A stretch of DNA of 64,000 bases from Bubalus kerabau (lineage: Eukaryota; Chordata; Mammalia; Artiodactyla; Bovidae), in the NCBI RefSeq assembly GCF_029407905.1, contig NC_073627.1, positions 153,827,697-153,891,696 on the forward strand, read 5' to 3'. The notes under the pieces are model-generated. The model had not been told where the DNA came from. It made no database searches and was given only the letters and a program-made list of their open reading frames with translations. The position numbers and the translations under genes are program-made. Of this stretch, positions 46,220 to 58,964 are shown one piece after another (position 1 is the first letter of the stretch; each line of letters opens with the position of its first letter).

Positions 46220-46967
46220 TTATGTTCATGAAAGATAGTGGTCTTTAGTTTTCCATTCTTGGTATATCTTTGTCTGGTTTTGGTATAAGGGAAATGCTTG
46301 CTTCATAGAGTGAGCAAGGAAGTGCCCCTTCTGCTTCTATTTTCTGGAAGAGATTGTATATCCTTGTAGCTGGAAGAGCTACATACTTAGAAGTGTTTTT
46401 ATCTGGGTGAAAATAAATGAAAGTTGCTCAGTTATGTCTGACTCTTTGAGACCCCAAAAATTTTCCAGGCCAGAATACTGGAGTGGGTAGCCTTTCCCTT
46501 CTCCAGGGGATTTTCCCAACCCACGGATCAAACCCAGGTCTCCCGCATTGCAGGCGGATTCTTTACTAGCTGAAATATGAGGGAAGCCCTTTTCTGGTTG
46601 AATTTTGTCCAGTTCTTTTTCTGCATCTATTGACATGATTGTATGACTTTTCTTGTTAAGCCTATTATATGATTGATTATGTTAATTGATTTTCAAATAT
46701 TGAACCAGTCTTACACACCTGGAATAAATCCCACTTGATTTTGGGGTGTAATTATTTTTATACATTGCTGCATTTAATTTGGTAACAGTCTATTGAGGAT
46801 TTTTGCAGTTATGTTCATGAAAGATAGTGGTCTTTAGTTTTCCATTCTTGGTATATCTTTGTCTAGTTTTGGTATAAGGGAAATGCTTGCTTCATAGAAT
46901 GAGCAAGGAAATGCCCCTTCTGCTTCTATTTTCTAGAAGAGATTGTATATCATTGTAGCTGGAAGAG
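46220..46967. repeat. 159-bp dispersed duplication within L1
   Basis: 46220-46378 and 46809-46967 are direct copies ('tatgttcatgaaagatag' to 'gtagctggaagag') that differ at about five positions. A Bov-tA and unduplicated L1 lie between. Confidence 0.92.
46418..46590 (-). mobile_element. Bov-tA SINE
   Basis: Minus-strand copy with an internal deletion in the BovA body. Confidence 0.9.
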
Positions 46968-47584
46968 AAATTATATCATTTTTTTCTTTGAATGTTTTGG
47001 TAGAATTACAAGTGAAACTATCTGCACCTGATGTTTTCTGTTTTAGAAGCTTATTAATTGTTAATTATATTTCTTTAATAGATGTAGGCCTATTTGACTT
47101 AGCTCTTTCTTGTCCTGGTAGATTGTACCTTTCAGAAAGTGGGTTTATTTCATATAACTTAGCAAATTCATTGGCATATAGTTGTTTGTAATGCTTCTTC
47201 ACTATGCTTGTATCAGTGAGGTTCAGTAGTGATGAATTTCTCATGTTAGTACTTTGTATTTTCTTTCAAAAGATTTCTGATATTAGTAATTTGTTTTCTT
47301 TCTTTCTCTCTCTCCCATGGTGAGCCTGGCTAGAGATTTATCAATTTATTGATCTTTTTAAAGAACTAAGTTTTGATTTGACTGATTTCTTTTCTACTGA
47401 TTTTCTGTTTTTATGTCATTGATTTCTTCTGATTTTTAATTTTTTCCACACTTATGTTAGATTTAATTTGTTGTTTGTTTTCTAGTTTCTTAAGGTGGAA
47501 ATATAGATTTCCACTTCTTAATAAGTGCATCAGTGTTATCAGTTTTTTTTTAAGCACTGCTTTTGCTGGGTCACACATATTTTG

Positions 47585-49038
47585 AGTTCAGTCACTCAGT
47601 CGTGTCTGACTCTTTGTTTGCTCAGTCATATCCAACTCTTTGTGACCCCTTGAACCGCAGCGCGCCAGGCCTCCCTGTCCATCACCAACTCCCAGAGTTC
47701 ACCCAAACTGAAGTCCATTGAGTCAGTGATGCCATCCAACCATCTCATCGTCTGTCGTCCCCTTTTCCTGCCCTCAGTCTTTCCCAGCAGCAGGGTCTTT
47801 TCCAGTGAGTCAGCTCTTCGCATCAGGTGGCCAAAGTATTGGAGTTTCAGCTTCAACATCAGTCCTTCCAATGAACACCCAGGACTGGTCTCTTTTAGGA
47901 TGGACTGGTTGGATCTCCTTGCAGTCCAAGGGACTCTCAAGAGTCTTCTCCAACAACACAGTTCAAAAGCATCAATTCTTCTGCGCTCAGCTTTCTCTTT
48001 ATAGTCCAATTCTCACATCCATACGTGACTACTGGAAAAACCATACCCTTGACTAGATGGACCTTTGTTGGCAAAGTAATGTCTCTGCTTTTTGATATGC
48101 TGTCTAGGTTGGTGATAACTTTCCTTCCAAGGAGTAAGCGTCTTTTAATTTCATGGCTGCAGTCACAATCTACATTGATTTTGGAGCCCCCAAAAATAAA
48201 GTCAGCCATTGTTTCCACTACTGGATGCCATGATTTTAGTTTTCTGAATGTTGAGCTTTAAGCCAACTTTTTCACTCTCCTCTTTCACTTTCATCAAGAG
48301 GCTTTTGAGTTCTTCTTCACTTTCTGCCATAAGTGTGGTGTCATCTGCATATCTGAGGTTATTGACATTTCTCCTGGCAGTCTTGATTCCAGCTTGTGCT
48401 TCTTCCAGCCCAGCGTTTCTCATGATGTACTCTGCATATAAGTTAAATAAGCAGGGTGACAATATATAGCCTTGACGTACTCCTTTCTCGATTTGGAACC
48501 ATGTCGAGTTCTAACTGTTGCTTCCTGACCTGCATGCAGGTTTCTCAAGAGGCAGGTCAGGTGGTCTGGTATTCTGATCTCTTTGAGAATTTTCCACAGT
48601 TTATTGTGATCCACAGAGCCAAAGGCTTTGGCATAGTCAGTAAAGCAGAAATAGGTGTTTTTCTGGAACTCTCTTGCTTTTTCGATGTTCCCAACAGCGG
48701 ATGTTGGGAATTTGATCTCTGGTTCCTCTGCCTTTTCTAAAACCAGCTTGAACATCTGGAAGTTAACGGTTCACGTATTGCTGAAGCCTGGCTTGGAGAA
48801 TTTTGAGCATTACTTTGCTAGCGTGTGAGATGAGTGCAATTGTGCGGTAGTTTGAGCGCTCTTTGACATTGTTTTTCTTTGGGATTGGAATGAAAACTGA
48901 CCTTTTCCAGTCCTGTGGCCACAAATTTGCTGACATATTGAGTGCAGCAGTTTCACAGCATCATGTTTTAGGATTTGAAATAGCTCAACTGGAATTCTAT
49001 CACCTCCACTAGCTTTGTTCATAGTGGTGCTTCCTAAG
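47585..49038 (-). mobile_element. BovB LINE, 3' half
   Basis: Minus-strand reverse transcriptase (FTDYAKAF, YADDTTLMAES) and C-terminal parts. Near 48220 a deletion removes the region encoding GPITSWQIDGE. At the 3' tail (47600-47650) a segment of about 30 bp is repeated. Confidence 0.94.
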
Positions 49039-49044
49039 TGGCAA

Positions 49045-49065
49045 GGGGCGGGGGTGGGGGCGGGG
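49045..49065 (+). repeat. G-rich quadruplex-type motif in intron 1
   Basis: Runs of 4, 5, 5 and 4 G, each separated by a single base. Confidence 0.8.
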
Positions 49066-49418
49066 ACACATACACGTGTTTTGGTAAGTTGTATTTTCAG
49101 TTTCATTTAGTTAGAAATATTTTTACTTATATTTTACTTAGAAGTACCTTATTTAATCCCCAAGTATTTTGAAGTTTTCCAGCTGTCTTTCTGTTACTGA
49201 TTCCTGGGGTTTATTTCCATTGTTATTTAGGAGCATATTCAGTATGATTTCTATTTTAAATTTGTTATGGTGTGTTTTTTGCCCAAAATATGGTTTGTCA
49301 TGGTGAATATCCATATGATCTTGGGAAGAATGAGTAGTCTGCTGTTGTTGGATTCAGTATTCTATATTCAGTTAGATATAGTATTCAATTAGATTTAGTT
49401 GATTTTTTGGTTGGTATT

Positions 49419-49629
49419 CCTCATTGGAAAAGACTCTGATGCTGGGAGGGATTGGGGGCAGGAGGAGAAGGGGACAACAGAGGATGAGATGGCTGGATGG
49501 CATCACTGACTCGATGGATGTGAGTCTGAGTGAACTCCGGGAGTTGGTGATGGACAGGGAGGCCTGGCGTGCTGCGATTCATGGGGTCGCAAAGAGTCGG
49601 ACACGACTGAGCGACTGAACTGAACTGAT
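49419..49629 (+). mobile_element. BovB LINE 3' tip
   Basis: Last 210 bp only ('cattggaaaagactctgatgc' to ACTGAACTGA). L1 sequence continues on both sides. Confidence 0.94.
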
Positions 49630-49904
49630 ATTGTTAATTGATTTTCTGCCTGCTGGATCTATTAGTGATAGAGGCGCGTTGAAATTTGCAACTGTAGTGA
49701 TGGATTTGTTTATTTCTCCTTGTAATTCTGTCAGTTTTTAAATCATGCAAATTTAAGCTCTATTGTTTGGTGAATACACATGGGTTATTATGTTGGAGAA
49801 ATGATCCCGCCAACATTATCCCTTTTTCTCACTCAGACTGTTCTTTGTTCTGAGATCTGCTTTCTCTGAAATTAATGTTACCATTCCAGGTTTTATTAGT
49901 GTTG

Positions 49905-50112
49905 TTGTGTTTAGTCGCTAAGTTGTGTCTGACTTTTGTGACCCCATGGACTGTAGCCCGCCAGGCTCCTCTGTCTGCGGGATTTTTCCAGGTAAGAATA
50001 CTTAATTGCATTGCCATTTCCTTCTACTGATTTTCCCGACCCAGGGATTGAACTCAAGACTCCTGCATTGGCAGATGATTTCTTTACCACTGAGCCAGCT
50101 GAGAGGCCCTTT
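49905..50112 (-). mobile_element. Bov-tA SINE
   Basis: Complete minus-strand copy inside the L1 mosaic. Confidence 0.92.
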
Positions 50113-50690
50113 TTTAGTTTTAGCATTATCTTTCTTCATCTTTTGATTTTTTAAATCAGTGTGTGTCTTTAAAGTGGATTTCTTGTATATGTCATATGGT
50201 TGGGTATTGTTTTAATCCACTCTGACAGTATCTGTCTTTTAATTAGTGAATTTTAGACCATTCATATTTAAATTGATTATTGAAATAGTTGGATTATTAT
50301 GTATTTATAACTGTTTTCTATTCATTGCCCTTATTTTTTTCTTTCATTTTTTGACTTTCACTCTTTTTCTGCCAATTGTCTTCCCTTTTAGCTTATCAGT
50401 TACCCTTTTTTAGAGATTTTATTGGTTGCCATCTTATTTGCAGTTCATGTTTACAACTAATCTACATCTACTTTTAATAACACTATATGACTTCATAGTG
50501 GTAAAGGTATAAATGCATATTCCCGTTTTTACACTTTTCTGTAAGCTACAGTCACCACATACGTTATTGCATTATTGTTTGGAATAAGTTGTTATCATTT
50601 AGTTATAAGTCAGAAAGAACATTGACATTTATTTAATAGTCTGTTGTTAGTAGTAGTTGGGCTTAATAGTTCTGAATTTGTTTTCCTTTT

Positions 50691-52539
50691 ATTGTAGAAT
50701 AGAGCAAATGAAAACCTGTTGGTCTTGGGAATTAAACTTATCATTATGATGAAAAGAGAAGAGAAGGAGAGAGATGGTTTAAATATGGGATGGGGGGAAG
50801 TGAAGAAGAAACTTGTTGCATTGGATTTGAATTAGAGTTACCAGGACAAACTTATAAAAATCATAAGTATATTGTATGTATACATATTTACATTTATTTC
50901 CTTTTCTGACCTAATTGTCTAAATGAAATGAAGTAGCATGGTAGCAATAAACATATCTGAAATCCAGATTTTGGTTTCTAAAGACTATTCCCTCATTGAA
51001 GAAAGAAGCCAGGACTTTTTGGAGAAATGTCTGATTTCAGGTCTGGAGCAGGGAAAGTGAAAGGTGAGTCTGGAATATCTTTGTGGGCCAGGAAGCAAGG
51101 AAGTGTTCAAATAATAAAAGGATCATGGCAGGGCACAGCCTTACAGGGCTCTCACTGAGCATATCTAGGGTAATTTGAACATTTATGGATTAATGGAACA
51201 GTGTTAATGGATTATATAGCACCTTGAATAAAGAATCCATGAAGCCATAGAGATTACATGAAACAGTGTGGTAGGGAAGAACATATTTTTATAGAAGAAT
51301 GGTAGGAATGATAGAAAATCGCCATTTTTTGAAACTACCAAGATAAAAATAAAGGAATTATCATAGCAATGAAATACAGATGCTATATCTTTTTCCAAGT
51401 CTGTATACAGTTGTCCCAACACTGCTTAATCATCGTTACTCCACTGTTTTGAAGGGCATTTTTATCACAAGCTGAATTTCCATACTGTCTTTCTGTTCTG
51501 TTTTATGATCTCTGTAGATGTTGTTGTTCTCCATTATTTTATGATTAAAGCTGTGATGTGTTTCAGTAGGGCCAGGTACTCACTCCTTCATCTTTACTCT
51601 TTTTTTTTAATTTGTTTTCATTCCTTTTCCTGCATGGTTATTTTTCTGCAAGAGTTTTGAAATGTTCATGTATAATTTCAGAAAAAGGCTTATTAGTATT
51701 TTTATTGACATTGTGTTGGGTTTAAAATTATAATATTTACATAATGTTTTTTTTAAACATAAAAACATGATGTTTCTATTTGTTTAATTCTACTTTTTTT
51801 TTTTTTTTTAAAGGACAGTTTAAAAAGTGCCTACCCTTAGGGCTTGCTCATTTATGTTACCTGTATCCCAGGTCATCCTGCTTCCTGTCTGGTTCATAAA
51901 AATGAAATAATTTGTTTCACTGTATCTTCTAAGTGGTTTCCTTTCTCCCTCTGTTTCTCTATTTATTTTTATAGGAAGGCTATTGTTTCTGGATGTATTA
52001 ATTTCATGTGTTTCAAATAAATATGCTTTTGTTTGCAGTAGTTTTTTATTTGATTTGGATTTTCTAGGTTTATAATCATCATTTGTTAATGATTTTCTAA
52101 TGTTTCTAAAATTTGGGTATTATAAAAATTGCTGCATATTCTCTTTGTATTCAAGTGAGAGATTTCTGGGTTAGTTCTTTATATTTTTAGAACCCTAATT
52201 AGGGTTAGGGCTAGGATTATAAAATTCTAACTATACAATTTCTGTTATTTGTAACCTTAGTTTATATCATCAGAACTTTTGATAGTTGCATCTTGTTCTC
52301 TTATCCAGTGCTTTATCTAGAGATTGACCTGGTGCTTTATCTAGAGATTGAATATAAACAGAGTTTGTAATGTTATTGATAATATTTATGTTGGTACTAC
52401 CTTCAGTTTATCTTTAGAAGCATGTACTTTCCATCTCTGCTCCGCAGCCTATGTGATCTCTCACCTGGATCTCTGCAGTAGCATCTTGTTTAGTATGCCC
52501 TACTATAATTATTATTATTATTATTATTTTTTGGTCTAT
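50691..52539. other. Intron 1 unique sequence
   Basis: No exon or nameable repeat. It holds a T-run (51793-51812), an (ATT)n run near 52505-52530 and a 21-bp duplication 'ggtgctttatctagagattg' near 52307-52352. Confidence 0.5.
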
Positions 52540-53184
52540 GTAGATGAAATTCACATAGTACAAAATTAACCATTTTAACTTTTCAAGGTGTATATCCAGT
52601 AGTTTTTAGGTTATTCCATGTTTACAACCATCACCACTGTCTTAATTCCTTTCAAATTGCTTTCAAAACAAAGCCATGGTTCTTAGTCACTTCCTCCTCA
52701 TCCCTTTCTCCACAAGGTTTCCAAAACCCACTAATCTCTCTTCTGTCTTTATGGAGTTTGTCTATACCAGGTACTTCATGGAAGTAGAATCATACCATGT
52801 GTGATTTATGTCTGAGTTCTTTAGCCTAATGTTTTCAGAGTTTGTCTATTTTACAGCATGTATCAGCATTTCATTTGTTTTTATGGCTGAATACTATGTC
52901 ATTGAATGGATATAACTTTTTTGTGAATAGTTATTTGTTTGAATGTATGTTTTCATTCTCTTGGGTAGATACCTAGGAGTAGAATCATGTGGTAACTTTA
53001 TGTTTGGTGTTTCGAGAAACCACCAGACTGTGTGAGAGTTATATGAGAGTTCTTATTTCTCCACATCCCTGTCAATGCTTGTTTCTTTTTTAAAAAAATT
53101 AAAGCCATCTTACTGGGCATAAAGTAATTTTTGTGGTTTTTGGTTTGCATTTCTTTAGTAACAAATTCATTGTTTCATTTTGAA

Positions 53185-56100
53185 AAAAAAATTTTTTAAT
53201 TTTTTAACATCAGAAACATTTTGTACTGGTGTGTAGCCAATTAACAATATTGTGGTAGTTTCACGTTAACAGCAAAGGGACTCAGCCTTAGGTATACATA
53301 TATCCATTCTCTCCCAAACTCCCACTCCCATCCAAGCTGGCACATGACATTGAGCAGAATTCCATGTGTTATACAACAGGTCCTGGTTGGTTTTCTGTTT
53401 TGAATATAGCAGTGTGTACATGACTTTCCCAAAGTCCTTAACTATTCCCTTCCCCCCAGTAACTGTAAGTTTGTTTTCTAAGTCTGTGAGTAAAAAATGG
53501 GCAGAAGACCTGAACTGACATTTCTCCAAAGAGAACATACAGATGACCAGTAGGCACATGAAAAGATGTTCAGCATCACTAATTATTAGAGAAACGCAAG
53601 TCAAAACTACAGTGAGATATTACCTCAGACTGGTCAGAATGGCTATCATCAAAAAACCCACAAACAACAGATGCTGAAGAGGGTGTGGAGAGAAGGGAGC
53701 CCTCTTGTACTATTGGTAGGAATGTAAATTGGAACAGCCACTATGGAGAACAGTAGGGAAGTTCCTGAAAAAACTAAAAATAGAGCTATCATATGAGCCT
53801 GCAATCCCTTTCCTGGGCATATATCCAGAGAAAAACATGGCCTGGAAAGAAACATACACCTCAGTGTTCATTGTAGCACTGCTTACAGTAGCCAAGACAT
53901 GGAAGCAACCCACTGTCCATCAACAGAGGAATGGATAAAGAAGAGGTGGTACATGTATACAATGGAATATTACTCAGCCGTTAAAAAGAATGGAGTAATG
54001 CCGTTTGCAGCAACAAAGGTGGACCTAGAGAGTGGAGAGTGTCATACTGAGTGAAGTGAATCAGAGAGAAAGTATCATATCAGTTCAGTTCAGTTCAGTT
54101 GCTCAGTCGTGTCTGACTCTTTGCGACCCCATGAACTGCAGCACACCAGGCCTTCCTGTCTATCACCAGCTCCCAGAGTTCACCCAAACCCATGTCCATC
54201 GAGTCAGTGATGCCATCCAGCCACCTCATCTTCTGTCGTCAACTTCTCCTGCCGCCAATCCCTCCCAGCATCAGGGTCTTTTCCAATGAGTCAGCTCTTT
54301 GCATGAGGTGGGCAAAGCATTGGAGTTTCAGCTTTAGCATCATTCATTCCAATGAACACCCAGGACTGATCTTCTTTAGGATGGACTGGTTGGATCTCCT
54401 TGCAGTCCAAGGGACTCTCAAGAGTCTTCTCCGACACCACAGTTCAAAAGCATCTGTTCTTCAAAACTCAGCTTACTTCATAGTCCAACTCTCACATCCA
54501 TACATGACCACAGGAAAAACCATAGCCTTGACTAGACGAACCTTTGTTGGCAAAGTGATGTCTCTGCTTTTGAATATGCTATCTAGGTTGGTCATAACTT
54601 TCCTTCCAAGGAGTAAGCGTCTTTTAATTTCATGGCTGCAGTCACCATCTGCAGTGATTTTGGAGCCCCCCAAAATAAAGTCTGACACTGTTTCCACTGT
54701 TCTCCCATCTATTTCCATGAAGTGACGGGAGATGCCATGATCTTTGTTTTCTGAATGTTGAGCTTTAAGCCAACTTTTTTCTCTCCTCTTTCATCTTCAT
54801 CAAGAGGCTTTTTAGTTCTTCTTCACTTTCTGCCATAAGGGTGGTGTCATCTTCATATCTGAGGTTATTGATATTTCTCCTGGCAATCTTGATTAAGGTT
54901 GTGCTTCTTCCAGCCCAGCGTTTCTCATGATGTACTCTGCATAGAAGTTAAATAAGCAGGGTGACAATATACAGCCTTGATGTACTCCTTTTCCTATTTG
55001 GAACCAGTCTGTTGTTCCGTGTCCAGTTCACAAGATCCACACAGTCAAAGGCTTTGGCATAGTCAATAAAACAGAAATAGATGTTTTCCTGGAACTGTCT
55101 TGCTTTTTTGATGATCCGGTGGATGTTGGCAATTTGATCTCTGATTCCTCTGCCTTTTCTAAAACAAGTTTGAACATCTGGAAGTTCACGGTTCCCGTAT
55201 TGCTGAAGCCTGGCTTGGAGAATTTTGAGCATCACTTTACTAGCGTGTGAGATGAGTGCAATTATGCGGTAGTTTGAGCATTCTTTGGCATTGCCTTTCT
55301 TTGGGATTGGAATGAAAACTGACCTTTTCCAGTCCTGTGGCCACTGCTGAGTTTTCCAAATTTGCTGGCATATTGACTGCAGCACTTTCACAGCATCATC
55401 TTTTAGGATTTGAAATAGCTCAACTGGAATTTCATCACCTCCCCTAGCTTTGTTCGTAGTGATGCTTTCTAAGGCCCACTTGACTTCACATTCCAGGATG
55501 TCTGGCTCTAAGTGAGATCACACCATCGTGCTTATCTGGGTCATGAAGATCTTTTTTGTACAGTTCTTCTGTGCATTCTTGCCACCTAGTCTTAATATCT
55601 TCTGCTCCTGTTAAGTCCATACCATTTCTGTCCTTTATCGAGCCCATCTTTGCTTGAAATGTTGCCTTGGTATCTCTAAATTTTCTTGAAGAGATTTCTA
55701 GTCTTTCCCATTCTGTTGTTTTCCTCTATTTCTTTGCATTGATCGCTGAGGAAGGCTTTCTTATCTCTCCTTGCTATTCTTTCTAACTCTGCATTCAGAT
55801 GCTTAAGTCTTTCCTTTTCTCCTTTGCTTTTCGTTTCCCTTCTTTTCACAGCTATTTGTAAGGCCTCCTCAGACAGCCATTTTGCTTTTTTGCATTTCTT
55901 TTCCGTGGGGATAGTCTTGATCCCTGTCTCCTGTACAGTGTCACAAACCTCCATCCATAGTTCATCAGGCACTTTGTCTATCAGATCTAGTCCATTAAAT
56001 CTATTTCTCACTTCCACTGTATAATCATATGGGATTGATTTAGGTCAAACCTTAATGGTCTAGTGGTTTTCCCTACTTTCTTCAATTTAAGTCTGAATTT

Positions 56101-56305
56101 GGTAATAAGGAGCCACCGTCACCTCCCGGTCTTCTTTTTGCTGACTGTTTAGAGCTTCTCCATCTTTGACTGCAAAGACTATAATCAATCTGATTTCAGT
56201 GTTGACCACTTGTTGTTGATCACCGAGTGAAGTAAGGCAGAGAGAGAAAAGTATCATATGACATCCCTTATATGTGGAATCTAAAAGGAAATGATAGAAA
56301 TGCAT
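53185..56305 (-). mobile_element. Younger L1 with inverted 5' half, interrupted by BovB
   Basis: 53185-53490 is L1 3' UTR and poly(A) on the minus strand ('gtggtagtttcacgttaacagc' and the complement of 'ctcacagacttag'). From 53491 the sequence is L1 ORF2 end on the plus strand (frame 53729-53938, PLWRTVGKFLKKLKIEL). It continues after the BovB at 56225 to 'gtggaatctaaaag' near 56290. The two halves nearly meet in the parent element. Target duplication not resolved. Confidence 0.75.
54081..56224 (-). mobile_element. BovB LINE, longest copy here (2.1 kb)
   Basis: In its own direction: linker region (56017-55676, NGLDLIDKVPDELWMEV), reverse transcriptase (55391-54948), a deletion, then the C-terminal part (54718-54473) and tail. 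Flanks 54049-54080 and 56225-56259 are similar L1 sequence ('gagtgaagt...gtatcatat'), probably an unusually long target duplication. The endonuclease is missing. Not functional. Confidence 0.92.
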
Positions 56306-57112
56306 CTCATTTATTATGTCTTCTTTATAGAAATATTTATTCATATCCTTTGCCTGTTTTTCAGTTGAGTTGTCTTTTTGTTGTGAGTGGTACCAATTCT
56401 TTATATAATCTCAATATTAACCCCATATCAGATGTATCATTTGCAAATATTTTCTATTCATGGGCTTTTTCACTTCCTTGGTAATTTTGATGAAGTCTAG
56501 TTTATCTGTTTTTTTCTTTCATTGCTTGTGCTTTTATTGTCATATTTAAGTCAGTGTTGCCTAAACCAGAATTGTGAAGATTTATCATTTGTTTCCTTCT
56601 AAGAGTGTTACAGTTTTAGGTCTTCGATCCATTTTGAGATAATTTTGTATATGTTGTGAGTAAAGGGCCCAACTCCATTCTTCTGTGGGTGAATATCTAG
56701 TTGTCCACCCCTGTTTGTTGAAAAGTCCTGCACCATTGGATGGTCTTGGTATCCTTGTTGAAAACAAATTGATGACTGATTTTTATTACTGAGGTCTTTC
56801 TTTATTACTTAGATCTCTTTCAGTGTGTTTTGTAGTTTTCAGTGAAATTTCTTGGTTAAGTTTATTCCTAAGTGATTGTGTATATATATATTTTGATGCT
56901 GTTACAAATTGAGTTGTTTTCTTAATTTCATTTTTGGAATGTTCATTGATAGTGTATAGAAATACAACTGATTTTTGTATATTGGTATTATATTATGCAG
57001 CTTTTCTGAGTTCACTTGTTAGCTCTAATAGTTTTTGATGGATTCATTGGGATTTTCTGTGTGTAAGACCATATTATTTGTGGATGGAAATAGACTTACT
57101 TCTTTCTTTTCC

Positions 57113-57405
57113 TCATAGTTCAGTTGATAAAGAATCTGCCTGCAGTGCAGGAGACCCTGGTTTGATTCCTGGGTTGGGAAGATCTGCTGAGAAGGGATAG
57201 GCTACCCGCTCCAGTATTCTTGAACTTCCCTTGTGGCTCAGCTGGTAAAGAATCCGCCTGCAATGCAGGAGACCTGGGTTCAATTGGGAAGATCCCCCAG
57301 AGAAGGGAAAGGTTACGTACTCCAGTATTCTGGCCTAGAGTATTCCATGGACTGTATAGTATATGGGGTCACAAAGAGTCGGACACGACTGAGCAACTTT
57401 CACTT
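57113..57405 (+). mobile_element. Two Bov-tA SINEs, one abutting the other
   Basis: 57113-57221 is a headless partial copy; 57222-57405 is a near-complete copy starting 'gaacttcccttgtggctcag'. Confidence 0.9.
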
Positions 57406-58014
57406 TCATTTTTTTTCCTATCTAAATTCCTTTTATTTCTTTTTTTTGCCTACTTACCCTGGCTAGAATTTCTGTTACATTGTTAAATAAATAAAGTGGT
57501 GAAAATGGACATCCTTATCTAATTTTATCTCAGGGAGAAGCCCTTAAGTCTTTTAACATTAAATATGATGTTAATTGTAAGTTGTTTTTTTTTTTTTTTT
57601 AAAATAAATGTCCTTTATTAGGTTGAGGAAGTTTCCTTCTGTTACTAGCTTGTTGAGGTTTTTAAGTTATTATTTCTTAAAAATCATTTAAAGCATGTTG
57701 GATTTTGTCCAGTGTTTCTTTTGCATCAGTTGAGGTGATCATATAGTTTTAAAATATTTTCTTTTATTCTGTTAGTGTGGTGTATTACTTTGCTCAGTTT
57801 TTGTGCTGAACTACCCTTGCATTCTTGGGTAAATCCCTCTTGGTCATGACTGCTAAATTTGACTTGCTAGTATTTTGTTGAGGATTTTTTAAAAATCTGT
57901 ATTCATAAGGGATATTGGTCTAGTATATTCTTGTTTCCTTCTAATCTGTTTTCTACACTGTGGCCTGAGTGACCTTTTTAAAATGTAAGTTTGAACATAG
58001 AAATAAATTTCCCC

Positions 58015-58440
58015 AGTTTGAAAAAAAGCTATTAGAAATGCATAGCAAACATTGTACTAAACGGTGAAATGCTTAGAAACATTTTCATTAAAGGTATTGA
58101 CAAAATAAAGGAACTTATTATTTTTGCTAATATTATATTGGACTTGAAGGCCTAGCTGAAGTGAAACAGCAGGAGAAGGAAATGAGAAATTAACATTGGA
58201 GCAGAAAACATAACTGTTAGTATTTTTGAACAAGATTGAGTATTGACTTAGAATATTGAAGAGAACCACATAAGTCTATTAATATTTCATAAATTTGCCA
58301 GAAAAAGTTTATGTAAAATAGCACTAAAAAAATTGCACTTTCCACATACTCTCAATATATAATTAGAAAATGTAACTGATATAGAGTGATTTTTATAGTT
58401 ATTTAGAATACAGTTATTTGATTTTTAAAATCAGAAGGAA
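58015..58440 (+). mobile_element. L1 ORF2 fragment
   Basis: 'gaaatgcatagcaaacattgt', 'cggtgaaatgc', and a following 'cctagctgaagtgaaacagcaggagaaggaaatgag' match the sense ORF2. Short and decayed. Confidence 0.65.
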
Positions 58441-58964
58441 AATAATGGACTGTTTTATAAATGGTTCCAGCCAAAAATGTTTGTGCATATTAGAGAAAAT
58501 AAGACTCCTGTGGAGTTGAGAGCAGCAGAAATTAAAGTAGTCAATGTAAGGAGACAGGAGCAGAGGATTGTTTTATTCATTGAGGTAGAGGATCCTTTAT
58601 TTTGTTTGAATTTGTTTAGTTTTACTTTTTCTAATTACCTATACAGTTAGTGTATATGAACAGTATTTAATATGGTTTGTTTTGAACTAATAGTCCTTTC
58701 CTCCACCCCATTTCCCATATTCCAGAAACAGTTATTTAAAACCCTTTGGCTGATTGTTTTGGGCACATGTCATCGCATTTAAAATAACATACATATATTT
58801 CTACTTCTGGAATTTTCACGTTTAGGTATTATCTGTCTACTGACTTTTTGCCATGGAGGATAAGGGTTTGGTCCCCTTTCGCACTCCACCACACATGTGT
58901 ACCTTCTTTTTTGCCCTTGTTCTTCCTCTCATTTGGCTTTATTTCTAGGTCTAAGTGAATATTG
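58441..58964. other. Intron 1 unique sequence
   Basis: Nothing recognised. Confidence 0.5.

Larger units (their letters stand above)
44917..50690 (-). mobile_element. L1 LINE ORF2 mosaic with many insertions
   Basis: Antisense L1 pieces run in consensus order through 44917-45150, 45235-45400, 45681-46417, 46591-47584, 49085-49418, 49630-49904 and 50113-50690 (reverse transcriptase region, then endonuclease). The breaks are BovB and SINE insertions listed separately. The L1 is old and full of stops. Confidence 0.75.
52540..57935 (-). mobile_element. Old L1 LINE (outer layer of a nest)
   Basis: Antisense old L1 at 52540-53184 resumes at about 56306-57112 and 57410-57935, with matching consensus order. 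The middle is a younger L1 that itself carries a BovB. Confidence 0.75.

Noticed and set aside
52190..52215. Interstitial telomere repeat
   Set aside because: Only two TTAGGG units, too few to be more than chance.
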